A stretch of 64,000 nt of DNA, taken from contig JABBOG010000002.1 of the NCBI GenBank assembly GCA_019351975.1, forward strand, positions 88,311 to 152,310. The letters run 5' to 3'. Shown in pieces: positions 37,508 through 45,442 of this stretch. Position 1 is the stretch's first letter. Every line of letters begins with the position of its first letter. A program made the position numbers and the translations under genes. The stretch comes from Acidobacteriota bacterium (GTDB lineage: Bacteria; Acidobacteriota; Terriglobia; Terriglobales; Acidobacteriaceae). Below the pieces are notes generated by a model. It was not told where the DNA came from. It did not search any database and saw nothing but the letters and a program-made list of their open reading frames with translations.

Positions 37508-37906
37508 TCAGCGCACAGGCCGCTTCAACAGCAGCCAATAGCAGTAAGGCTGCCCCATCGCCTGCGACGCATAGCTGTCCGTGATCTCGTACAGCAGATC
37601 GTCGATCAGCACGCCCACCGCCGTCTCAAACAACACATCCGCAGAGTCATACGCCAGCGTTCCCATCAGCGCATCCACCACGCTCGCAGACACCAGCAGT
37701 TTGTCCACATCGTTCGCCTTATGAAACGTTGCCGGCGCCAGCGGCACATCCTGAAACTCAGGCGTGGCCAACCCCAACTGCTCCGCATCGCTTCCAGGCA
37801 CTGCAGGCGCGGCCAACCGCAGCAGCACCGTCCGCCCTCCACTCGCGCGCATCGCAGCGTCCGCGCACCGCATCGCGCCTGCTCCCGGAGCCATCACATT
37901 CGCCAT
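37508..37906 (-). CDS. Head-closure/head-tail adaptor candidate
   Basis: 132 residues. The middle segment (PEFQDVPLAPATFHK and LLVSASVVDALMGTLAYDSA) and the small size match phage head-completion proteins that follow the connector. It starts two bases after the stop of the upstream connector gene, so the pair is an operon unit. No family motif beyond this is recognised. Confidence 0.5.
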   Translation of the reverse strand: MANVMAPGAGAMRCADAAMRASGGRTVLLRLAAPAVPGSDAEQLGLATPEFQDVPLAPATFHKANDVDKLLVSASVVDALMGTLAYDSADVLFETAVGVLIDDLLYEITDSYASQAMGQPYCYWLLLKRPVR

Positions 37907-37908
37907 CG

Positions 37909-38520
37909 TTATCCCAGCCTCTCTGCCACATACGGCCGCAGCAGCGCCTGCACCTGGCTATCAATCAGCGAGTCGCTGAAGTACTGCGTCTGCAGCGTAT
38001 CCATTCTGCTCGACTTCACGTTCATGCCCGGCGTCGTCTGCGCATTGCGGACAATCTGCGCGCACGCTACCTGTAAATCATTCGGAACCACCGTCAATCC
38101 GCCCGTGTACGTCACCTCGGCCTCGCAGTAGCGCATCCCCATCAAATTCCATGGAAACCGAAACTCTCCCGTCGGATAACTCACCCACACCGTTGTAGGA
38201 TCAACGGCAACCCACTGCCCAGGCAGTGCAAACGCCGCCGCATAGCCAGTTTCATAGACGAAATCACTGTAGAAATCATTTCCATAGCCCGGTCGTGCAT
38301 ACTGCGCATTGATCGCATCGACGCTGATCAGCGGCCCATAACTCAACCGCACCGTCTGCGACCGCAGCGGTATCCGCATCCGTTCCGTGTAGCTCTGCGC
38401 CATAAGCGTCGGCCGTCGGCAATACGCATCCATCATCGCGGACGCCGTCGTAACCCACGCATCCGCCGTGTCCACCGACAAACCATACGTCACATAATCC
38501 GCTGGCAACAAATATCCCAT
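37909..38520 (-). CDS. Head-tail connector protein (gp6-like)
   Basis: 203 residues from ATG 38520 with GGAGGAG upstream. The N-terminus DYVTYGLSVDTADAWVTTAS, the strongly helical start with MMDAYCRRPTL, and the C-terminal helical segment (VPNDLQVACAQIVRNAQTT, then LIDSQVQALLRPYVAERL) are typical of adaptor proteins that ring the portal. It comes directly after the major capsid gene, the standard position in tailed phages. Confidence 0.7.
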   Translation of the reverse strand: MGYLLPADYVTYGLSVDTADAWVTTASAMMDAYCRRPTLMAQSYTERMRIPLRSQTVRLSYGPLISVDAINAQYARPGYGNDFYSDFVYETGYAAAFALPGQWVAVDPTTVWVSYPTGEFRFPWNLMGMRYCEAEVTYTGGLTVVPNDLQVACAQIVRNAQTTPGMNVKSSRMDTLQTQYFSDSLIDSQVQALLRPYVAERLG

Positions 38521-38557
38521 CGATCTCCTCCTTCTTCACCCACCATAGCGGTGATAA

Positions 38558-38580
38558 CCGGAGCGCCCACCACGCTCCGG
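38558..38580 (-). terminator. GC-rich hairpin after the major capsid gene
   Basis: CCGGAGC (38558-38564) pairs with GCTCCGG (38574-38580) around a 9-base loop, between the capsid stop and the connector start. No T-tract is present, so it may act as a partial terminator or as an mRNA stabiliser for the capsid message. Confidence 0.4.
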
Positions 38581-38591
38581 CCTCATTCCTT

Positions 38592-39563
38592 CTAGCGATC
38601 GACGAGTACCTGATAGTGCGCATAGCTCGCGCCCTTCACCACCACCGCGCCGAACTTCACCACCGCATACTGGCTCGCCAGTGAACCCTGCAGCCCAAGC
38701 TGGAAGATACGTGGATTCGGCTCGCCCAGCCAGTGATACTCAATCAGGTCTTCCGTAACAATGTACGCCGGAAGCACCGCAGATCCGGATCCTGGGACGC
38801 CCGTGTAAGGCAGCGTCCACTCAGGAATCAGTGGAATATCGCCGGCCTGTGTGCTGAGCGTCTTCACCGTCAACCCGCCTTCAATGTTGCGTGTCGTCAG
38901 CACTACGTTGAACTCCGTCTTCATCTCGCGGTCGATCAGATCCAGCAGCACCGGATTCGCATAGATCGCCGTCGGACGCACACCAAAGTTCGAGTTCGAA
39001 AGCATCTGTGCAATCGTCGACTTCAACCCATCCACGATGCTCGAATTGGTGCTGATCGTAGTCGTGTTACCACCCGCAACAATCTGCCCGATCGCACCGA
39101 AGTACTGCGGTGTCGTCGGCGAGCTCATGCTCGTATCCGTACCGTTCCACAGCGCAATATCGTGCGTGCGCAGAACGCCGTCCACAGTATCTGTAAGGTC
39201 CTTCGCCTGCAGATACGCAAACTGGCTCTGCTGTTGGCCCAGTTCCATGTCGAACAGGTTGTAGTTGATCTGCGACACAAGCGCCTTCAGCGGCACCGAG
39301 TTCTCAATACGCGTCGGCTGCACGATCGTCGGCACAATCGCTCGTGGATTCACAAACGCTGCCGAAGCCGCTGCCGCAGGAATCGCCGTCTCCTCAAAGT
39401 ACCGCGATGGGTGTCCGGTAGCGGGAACCTGCTTGATGCGCTGACCAAACACGCCACGGCGGCGCACCAGATCAAGAATCTCGGTCTGATAAATCGGCAC
39501 TTCGATCGCGCCAGGTCCAATGTAGTCCGCTGTTGCATTGATGTTCGTAAACTGTGCGTTCAT
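38592..39563 (-). CDS. Phage major capsid protein (HK97 fold, SU10-like)
   Basis: 323 residues with GAGGAG upstream of ATG 39563. Shape of the family: an N-terminal arm (to about 60), IYQTEILDLVRRRG, then a segment YNLFDMELGQQQSQFAYLQA, the long spine-helix region with a DTVDGVLRTHDIALWNG loop, and a C-terminal A-domain with PTAIYANPVLLDLIDREMKT and ending YAVVKFGAVVVKG. This layout belongs to the HK97-fold capsids grouped as SU10-like. It assembles the head shell. Scaffold and protease genes precede it. Confidence 0.82.
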   Translation of the reverse strand: MNAQFTNINATADYIGPGAIEVPIYQTEILDLVRRRGVFGQRIKQVPATGHPSRYFEETAIPAAAASAAFVNPRAIVPTIVQPTRIENSVPLKALVSQINYNLFDMELGQQQSQFAYLQAKDLTDTVDGVLRTHDIALWNGTDTSMSSPTTPQYFGAIGQIVAGGNTTTISTNSSIVDGLKSTIAQMLSNSNFGVRPTAIYANPVLLDLIDREMKTEFNVVLTTRNIEGGLTVKTLSTQAGDIPLIPEWTLPYTGVPGSGSAVLPAYIVTEDLIEYHWLGEPNPRIFQLGLQGSLASQYAVVKFGAVVVKGASYAHYQVLVDR

Positions 39564-39588
39564 TTTTTTCTCCTCATATCTCTGTAAA

Positions 39589-39618
39589 AAGGCGCAGCAG
39601 GTTCGCCCGCTGCGCCTT
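39589..39618 (-). terminator. Intrinsic terminator between scaffold and major capsid genes
   Basis: On the minus strand AAGGCGCAGC and GCTGCGCCTT (39618-39589) form a perfect 10-bp stem around GGGCGAACCT, followed by TTTTTACAG. It has the full form of a rho-independent terminator yet lies between two head genes that must be expressed together, implying partial read-through, antitermination or a separate capsid promoter. Confidence 0.75.
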
Positions 39619-39678
39619 ACGCTTCACTTCATCTACGGCCATCAACGCCGCAGCAACTTCTTCGCCGGCGCTCGCTGG

Positions 39679-40128
39679 CTACGCCAGCACGCCTGCCCGT
39701 CGCAGCTCCGACTTCACAGCAATCCGCTGCTCAATGCTCAAGCTCGAAAGCGCAGCATCCAACGACCCAGCCTCGATCGATGTACCCGCCGCACCCAGAT
39801 CCAGCATCACGCCCTGCTTCGCCAGCATCGACGTCATGCTCGCCGAGATCGTCTTCCGTCCCGCGCTCTGGTGCTGTGCCACGCTCGCGCTCGCGCCCGA
39901 TGCCATCACCGCTGCCAGCCTCGCCTCGGCCTCAGCCAACTTGCGCTCCAGCTCCGCCTCACGCGCCGATTCCACCGTCGCCACGATCCTTCCAACGCGC
40001 TCCTCAGCCTCAGCCGACAACGCAACCTGACGCTCCGCCAACCGCTCCGCTGCCTGCTCCAAAGCCTCGGCAACCGATTCAAGCCGCTCCGCCGTCTCCA
40101 TCAAATCCACTACCTGTCGATCGTTCAT
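39679..40128 (-). CDS. Capsid scaffold-like coiled-coil protein
   Basis: 149 residues. A long charged coiled coil (about 1-85: heptads of Glu, Arg, Ala and Leu, as in VVDLMETAERLESVAEALEQ) is followed by an Ala/Ser-rich linker and a compact C-terminal helix pair (LDAALSSLSIEQRIAVKSELRR). It lies between protease and major capsid, the usual place for scaffolding proteins, which direct shell assembly and are then cleaved out. No family signature; the role is inferred from form and order. Confidence 0.65.
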   Translation of the reverse strand: MNDRQVVDLMETAERLESVAEALEQAAERLAERQVALSAEAEERVGRIVATVESAREAELERKLAEAEARLAAVMASGASASVAQHQSAGRKTISASMTSMLAKQGVMLDLGAAGTSIEAGSLDAALSSLSIEQRIAVKSELRRAGVLA

Positions 40129-40181
40129 TGCTTCCTCCGTCTACTCGCGTTCCTTCGAACGCCGTTATAGTTACAGCCGCT

Positions 40182-40781
40182 CTACTTCGCCACAGCCAAA
40201 CGCGGCCGCCTGTGCTCACTCGCGCGGCTCAGGCGGAACGATGTCCCCCTGTACGCCGCCTTGTCGCGCAACAAGATTGCCGCTCCCGTAAAGGTCGCTC
40301 GCGTCAGCCGCCACACGGTGTCACGCATGTCCGCGACGTGCGCATCCGCCAACTCGTAGCTCATTCCCATCGCGCACTCCGCTCCGGCCGCCACACCGCT
40401 GACCTTTGCTTCCATCTCCGGAAAGTCTCTGGCAAACAGAAATCCTCCCACCAGCAGCTTGCTTCCTTCCAGATGTGCCGATGTAATAATGCCGCACTTC
40501 TGCCGCGCATCATGTCCGTCCCATCCAGCCTTGTAATCCACCGCCATGCCCAGCAGACTCGGCAGCGCAGCCTCCGCAGCCTCCCGCGTCAACAGCACAC
40601 GATGTCCGCGCGCTCCACTCGGTGCCTTGTCACTCGCCACATCCACCAGCGTCAGGCATCCTTCAAACGGCAATCGGTTCGGATGCCCCGCTACCTCCGG
40701 AAACTCCACCGCCATGGCTCGCAGCTCCCGTCCACTGCAACGTTGCCGCACCCTTCGGCGCACCTGCACTGCACTCTCCAC
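40182..40781 (-). CDS. Prohead maturation serine protease
   Basis: 199 residues from GTG 40781 (GAGGAGGG upstream). The fold pattern of the S78-type herpes-assemblin-like proteases is visible: GHPNRLPFEGCLTLVDVA, then AVDYKAGWDGHD with His90, GIITSAHLEGSKLLVGGFLF strands, AMGMSYE with Ser141 as likely nucleophile, and a second strand LTRATFTGAAILLRDKAAY. It would cleave scaffold and capsid during head maturation. It follows the portal gene, as in other tailed phages. Confidence 0.75.
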   Translation of the reverse strand: MESAVQVRRRVRQRCSGRELRAMAVEFPEVAGHPNRLPFEGCLTLVDVASDKAPSGARGHRVLLTREAAEAALPSLLGMAVDYKAGWDGHDARQKCGIITSAHLEGSKLLVGGFLFARDFPEMEAKVSGVAAGAECAMGMSYELADAHVADMRDTVWRLTRATFTGAAILLRDKAAYRGTSFRLSRASEHRRPRLAVAK

Positions 40782-40834
40782 ACAACCCTCCTCTTCGTCC
40801 TACACCGGTCAAAGACCCACACAAGACTCTCGCT

Positions 40835-42103
40835 CTACTGCGCAGCAATCGGTGCAGCGACTGCAGCCGATGCCATCCCGCGCATCGACCTCACCTCCGC
40901 CAACGACAGCACTCCCGCAGCAAGCAGCTGTAGCTGCATCTGTGTCTCGACCATCTCGTTGCGGCTATCCAGGCCATTCCATACGAACCGCAGATCGCTC
41001 CATCCCAGCCGCTTCTCAATCACATCGCGCGTCAGATGGTCCGCAATCAACTTCGCCAGCGGCACAATCGCACTCACAAACGCCTCGTCAGCGAGCTCTC
41101 CCGCCGTCGCTTTGTTCACGTCATGCGAAACCCCCAGCATCATCGCCGGCAGATCAAACGCGTTCGCAATCATCACCAGCAGAAACTGCTGCCACTCCAG
41201 CCTCAGGTCCGCATCCGTCCCCGCCGCAAACTTCAATACCTCGGGCTTCTCCTGCGAACTCAGAATCGGAACCCGGCCCGATCCCTCCACCTCATCCTGC
41301 CACCACCGCACCACGCGCTCGTGCTGCTCCGGCGTCGGCTGGTTCAGCCATAACGCATACTGCGTCACATTGTTCGAGGCCAGCCGCCCAGCATAACGGT
41401 GCGCCTGTAAAAAGTGCGAGATCGATTCAAACGCCACCTCCACCTTGCCGAGCCCAAACGGCGTATGACTGCGCGGATTCAGCCTCACGTACATCAGCTC
41501 CTCATCCAGCAGCGGCACCAGCGCATCGGTTCCCAGCTTGCCCGTAAGCTGTGCATACCGCGGATCATTGGGGTCGCCCTTCCACTTCGCATTTACCTGG
41601 ATCGACGCGCCATCCACCGGATACAACCGGACCGGCATAACGCTGTTCCCCAACTCGATCTCCGCCGCTCCAAACCCACCCACCAGCGTGTCCTCGATCA
41701 CCTGCTCAATCAGCGTCCGAAAGCTGTCCGTCTCATTCGGAACCTCCAGCGCCCGCCGCAGTGCCTCCACGCGCTGCACGCGATCTCCGGCACCGTCCTC
41801 GCCTGCACCCTGCCGCACCTCGATCTGCCAGTCCATGCACGCAATCTTGTCTTTGATGCAATTGATCGCGCGCCGCGTCACCGGCATCTCCGCAAACCTC
41901 CGCAGGTTCGCCGCAGTCGGCTTGGGCAGCGCATTCTGCACACCGGTCGTCCTGAACGGCGCAAACACCGAACTCATTCCCAGCGGTGTGATCGCCGTCT
42001 TCCGCTCGCTGTTGTCTCCCAACGTCGTATTCGCGCCCGCGCCAGCAGCCTCCACGCCAACCGTCCGCTGCCACATCTCCTTCACCGCCGCTCCCAAACC
42101 CAT
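40835..42103 (-). CDS. Phage portal protein
   Basis: 422 residues from ATG 42103 (GGAGGAG upstream). The dodecameric portal is the entry gate for DNA packaging. Family features: NLRRFAEMPVTRRAINCIKD near residue 65 (start of the wing domain), DWQIEV, VDGASIQVNAKW, LMYVRLNPRSHTPFGLGKVE, and the C-terminal crown helices after residue 250 (AGELADEAFVSAIVPLAKLI). An Ala/Gly-rich N-terminus precedes it. It begins downstream of a terminator, suggesting a separate transcription unit from the kinase cassette. Confidence 0.82.
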   Translation of the reverse strand: MGLGAAVKEMWQRTVGVEAAGAGANTTLGDNSERKTAITPLGMSSVFAPFRTTGVQNALPKPTAANLRRFAEMPVTRRAINCIKDKIACMDWQIEVRQGAGEDGAGDRVQRVEALRRALEVPNETDSFRTLIEQVIEDTLVGGFGAAEIELGNSVMPVRLYPVDGASIQVNAKWKGDPNDPRYAQLTGKLGTDALVPLLDEELMYVRLNPRSHTPFGLGKVEVAFESISHFLQAHRYAGRLASNNVTQYALWLNQPTPEQHERVVRWWQDEVEGSGRVPILSSQEKPEVLKFAAGTDADLRLEWQQFLLVMIANAFDLPAMMLGVSHDVNKATAGELADEAFVSAIVPLAKLIADHLTRDVIEKRLGWSDLRFVWNGLDSRNEMVETQMQLQLLAAGVLSLAEVRSMRGMASAAVAAPIAAQ

Positions 42104-42130
42104 GCCATCTCCTCCTCAAAAAACACAAAA

Positions 42131-42151
42131 GGCGCAGCCATTGGCCACGCC
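42131..42151 (-). terminator. Intrinsic terminator between the kinase cassette and the portal gene
   Basis: On the minus strand GGCGTGGCC and GGCTGCGCC form a 9-bp stem (two G-T wobbles) around AAT, followed by a T-rich run TTTTGTGTTTTTTGAG. It closes the HipA-like kinase/DUF3037 pair off from the portal gene. Confidence 0.65.
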
Positions 42152-42182
42152 CTCTTCAACATCGTCGTCCCGCCCAAAATGT

Positions 42183-43004
42183 CTAAACCCGCAACTCCAG
42201 CCGCGCCGTCTCCGCCACACGCCCCAGGTCCGCAACCGTCAGTACCCGGATCGCCTCACGCTCCATCACGCTCACGCCAAACCCATACTGCTCTGCGTCC
42301 GTAACCCCCGCCAGGCTCTCCACCACCGCAGTCAACTCCAGCGCCACACCCTCACTCCGCTCCACACCCGCACGCAGCGCCGCAGCCGAGTACGCAATCC
42401 CCTTCGCACCCTCCACATCGCTCTCCAGCGACACCGCATGGAACATCCGCACCTTTCCATTCCGATACCCGCAGTCGATCCTCAGCGGATCGCCCGGCTG
42501 CGTATAGCCAGCCGCAGCAATCTTCTTCCGCATCAGCCGCCACACCCCTGCGCGCTCAAACGTATCCCGCATCGTCGCCACAATCGCCGTCCGCCCCGTC
42601 GCCTTCTTGCGCGTCCCTGACACCTTCAGCGGCTCCACATACATCCGCAGCAACTGCTCCATCTCCGCCGGCAAACTCTCCGCCAGCGTTCCCCGCATCT
42701 CCGTCAGCTGCACGCTGTTCGACAGCGAATCCTCCAGCGTCTCCAGCATCGGCTTCGCGTTCACCCGCATCTCGACGCCCGCCTCCAGTCGCCGCGAAAT
42801 CTCTGCCTCCAGCGACTCCAGCAGCTCCACATCAGCATCCGGATCCATGCATCGAACCCGGCTCCAGTCACGCGTAAACCGCACCGCAGCGGAACCCTCC
42901 CGCCCAGCCTCACGCAACACCACGCCGATATTCGCGAACTCTCCCTTCACCACATCCGGCACATACCGGATCAGGGAAAACTCGCACTGCAGCCGCTCAC
43001 GCAC
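42183..43004 (-). CDS. DUF3037 protein, partner of the HipA-like kinase
   Basis: 273 residues from GTG 43004 (CAGGAGGCGTT upstream). The N-terminal domain opens with FSLIRYVPDVVKGEFANIGV, the DUF3037 signature. A second domain (about 150-215) is basic. DUF3037 genes are often neighbours of HipA-like kinase genes in bacterial genomes; here the gap is 28 bases. The function of DUF3037 is not established. It might be an antitoxin, adaptor or substrate of the kinase. Position between terminase and portal in a phage head operon is unusual. Confidence 0.78.
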   Translation of the reverse strand: MRERLQCEFSLIRYVPDVVKGEFANIGVVLREAGREGSAAVRFTRDWSRVRCMDPDADVELLESLEAEISRRLEAGVEMRVNAKPMLETLEDSLSNSVQLTEMRGTLAESLPAEMEQLLRMYVEPLKVSGTRKKATGRTAIVATMRDTFERAGVWRLMRKKIAAAGYTQPGDPLRIDCGYRNGKVRMFHAVSLESDVEGAKGIAYSAAALRAGVERSEGVALELTAVVESLAGVTDAEQYGFGVSVMEREAIRVLTVADLGRVAETARLELRV

Positions 43005-43032
43005 AACGCCTCCTGCACTCCAAACGCCTACT

Positions 43033-43890
43033 CTACATTACAAATCTTCCAGCAGCCTCAACACTCCGCGGCTCAACAATATTCGTCTGCCTTCCCCATT
43101 CAGGAAACGGCTCCCGATCCGACACCCGAAACTGCTCAATCAACTCTCTCACCCGCGACCGTCGCTTCAACAGCGTCTCCATCAACTGCTCCACCACCCG
43201 CGCGTCTCCACCGTACCACTCCGGCGGAATCTCCTCCGCAATCTTCCACAGCGCATCCGCCCGAAACGCCTCCACACGGCTCAACCACGGCTCAAAGCTC
43301 TCCCAGCCGCGCACCTTCGCATACACTTGGTTCCTCGCAAACACCCCGCGCAGCGGCGCATCCGGAAACGTCCACTCCCCCGCATTGAAACAGAATCCCT
43401 GGTCAATAAACGTCGCCCTGTACTTCCGCTCGCGCGGCTTTCGCTCAAACACCGCCTGCCGACCATTGCAATTGCCCGTCCACTTGTCCACGGCCAGCAT
43501 CCCTGCAAACTCCGCCAGGTTTCGCACCTCGTCCATCTGCGGCTCAGGCAGATAATCCACCACCTGCCCCGGCATCAGGCCTCCCACAAATTTGCTGCCA
43601 AACTGCAGCCCGCTCGCACAACGTTCCCGCACCCCGCGCCCCCGGTCCACCATCATCTCCGGACTGTTCGCCACCAGCCAGTCGCTCACCTCCACCACAT
43701 CGCTCTTCGGAACCGTCAGCCCCACCGCCTCCGCAATCCGCGTCGCAATCAGCTCGTTCGCCAGCACCCGCAGATGCTGCGCGTTATTCTTGAACTTCAC
43801 CACCCACAGGTTCCCATCCGCTCCCAGCATCAACTGGCTCTGCGCCCCGCCTCGCATCCTCCGAATCGCCTGCACCGCTGTAACCGCCAA
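43033..43890 (-). CDS. HipA-like kinase (HipA_2 type) inside the phage head operon
   Basis: 285 residues from TTG 43890, or 280 from the better-looking GTG 43875 (MQAIRRMRGG), which matches family N-termini. Kinase features: lysine K32 in LWVVKFKN with E46 in VLANELIATRIAE (ATP site), D135 and N140 in DKWTGNCNGRQ (catalytic loop), and D163 in ATFIDQGF (DFG equivalent). It is a single compact kinase without the HipA N-terminal subdomain or a HipB partner. HipA kinases phosphorylate a tRNA synthetase; this branch's substrate is unknown. DUF3037 follows in 28 bases. All residues needed for catalysis look intact. Confidence 0.78.
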   Translation of the reverse strand: MAVTAVQAIRRMRGGAQSQLMLGADGNLWVVKFKNNAQHLRVLANELIATRIAEAVGLTVPKSDVVEVSDWLVANSPEMMVDRGRGVRERCASGLQFGSKFVGGLMPGQVVDYLPEPQMDEVRNLAEFAGMLAVDKWTGNCNGRQAVFERKPRERKYRATFIDQGFCFNAGEWTFPDAPLRGVFARNQVYAKVRGWESFEPWLSRVEAFRADALWKIAEEIPPEWYGGDARVVEQLMETLLKRRSRVRELIEQFRVSDREPFPEWGRQTNIVEPRSVEAAGRFVM

Positions 43891-43911
43891 CGCAAACCCC
43901 CACCCTCAACC

Positions 43912-45402
43912 TTATCGTATCTGCCGCAGCCCATACGACCGTGTCATCATCTCCGCACGCACCGACTGCGCAATCGCCATCGCCATCACCAGGTCATCGT
44001 GCGCCCCATTCGCCGCTCCCGTCTTTCCTCGCTCGCGTCCCACAAACGTCCTGCACTCCCCCAGCAGCCTCCGGCTCTTGAACGTCTCCGGTCGCTGCTC
44101 CAGCAGCGTCCCCATCCGCGCCGTCATCTCCGGCTTCGACACCGCAGTCGTCAACCATCCCGCCTCCCCACTCTGCCGGTACAGATTTCCATATCGCCCA
44201 CTCGTCTCGACATACGCCAGCACCGCCGCTCCATGATTGTTCCGCTCCACCACAATCATCGCCTCGCCATACTCCTTCGCCAGCTCCACCGACACCTTCG
44301 CCAGCTCCGCCGGCCTCAGCCGCTCCTGCAACTCCGCACACTGCAGCCCCGTCTCCCGGTCGATCACCTGCACCGCCGCAAAGTCACCCTCCTCACCCCC
44401 GCCAGCCGAGTCCACCGCGACAATGTACCTCCGTCCAGCCTGTGGCTCGAACCAAACCAGCAACGCCCCACCGCGCCGTACTCTCCGAGCATCGAACACC
44501 TCCATCATCTGCCGCTCGATCGCTCCCACATCGAAGAAGCAGCTTCCCGTCGCTCTGAAACACGTCTCCGCATCCTCCGCAAACTCCTGCGTCCGCAGGC
44601 CGCCATATCTGCGCTCCAACTCTCGCCGGAACCCGATCTGCTCCCCGCTCAATCCATGCTTCGCAACCAGCGCGCTCTCCACGTCCGTCATCGCCGTATC
44701 GCTCACACACCTTCCCACATACGCCGGCTCCATCCACCACGGCAGAAAGTGCCGCACCAGATCACTCTCAGCCTGCACTCCATCCGACCCGGCACACCAC
44801 TCCTCATAGAACGCTCCATACGCTCCATTCGGCGTGCTCTCCATCACCAGCTCTCCATCCGGAGCCAGCGCCGCTCTCAGCCCCGCCAGCGTCATCGCAG
44901 CGTCCCCAGGCCATCGACTCACCTCACTGCAATGCAGATGCTGCACACTCAAACCACGCCCCGCGCTCGTATCGCTCGCACTCGCCACGCGGTACTCACT
45001 CCGCAGCTTCGGAAACACCATCAGGCCCGCATTCGCCCGGCTGCGCTCCAGCGGTCCCGCCCGCAGCTCCTCCGGCAGCTCCTCCCACATCCGCTGCACG
45101 ATACCGAAGATAGCCTCCGCCGCTTCGCGCGTATGCGCCACCTGCAGCGTCACCGTACCCGGCCGCGTAATGGTCCGCAGAAAAAACCTGCCTGCAACCC
45201 ACGTCGTCATGCCCATCTGCCGCGCCTTCAGCACGACGTTGTGCCTCCGCCGCCGCTCCTCAAACCGCCGCTGCGCCGCATTCGCCGCAAGCGGGTGCAG
45301 GCGTCCGTCCCTGCCCCGCACCCGCAGCAGATCTGCCGCTATAGGAATACTAGAAGCAGGAACGCGCTCCATCTCTATCCCCAGCCTCAACAACCGCTCC
45401 AT
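43912..45402 (-). CDS. Terminase large subunit
   Basis: 496 residues from ATG 45402; GTG 45411, with GGGGGA upstream, is close behind as an alternative, and an ATG at 45480 would overlap the preceding gene. The motor of DNA packaging. ATPase: Walker A LKARQMGMTTW (58-68), a Walker B-like HLHCSEVSRW, and MESTPNGAYGAFYEEW (coupling motif). Nuclease: acidic Asp in VAVDSAGGGEEGDF, and HDDLVMAMAIA near the C-terminus with the paired Asp. Length is normal. The small-subunit gene is not adjacent; the gene at 55807 is a possible one. Confidence 0.88.
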   Translation of the reverse strand: MERLLRLGIEMERVPASSIPIAADLLRVRGRDGRLHPLAANAAQRRFEERRRRHNVVLKARQMGMTTWVAGRFFLRTITRPGTVTLQVAHTREAAEAIFGIVQRMWEELPEELRAGPLERSRANAGLMVFPKLRSEYRVASASDTSAGRGLSVQHLHCSEVSRWPGDAAMTLAGLRAALAPDGELVMESTPNGAYGAFYEEWCAGSDGVQAESDLVRHFLPWWMEPAYVGRCVSDTAMTDVESALVAKHGLSGEQIGFRRELERRYGGLRTQEFAEDAETCFRATGSCFFDVGAIERQMMEVFDARRVRRGGALLVWFEPQAGRRYIVAVDSAGGGEEGDFAAVQVIDRETGLQCAELQERLRPAELAKVSVELAKEYGEAMIVVERNNHGAAVLAYVETSGRYGNLYRQSGEAGWLTTAVSKPEMTARMGTLLEQRPETFKSRRLLGECRTFVGRERGKTGAANGAHDDLVMAMAIAQSVRAEMMTRSYGLRQIR

Positions 45403-45442
45403 CTCATCCACGTCGCATCCCCCCCGCACTGGTTCCGTCGCT

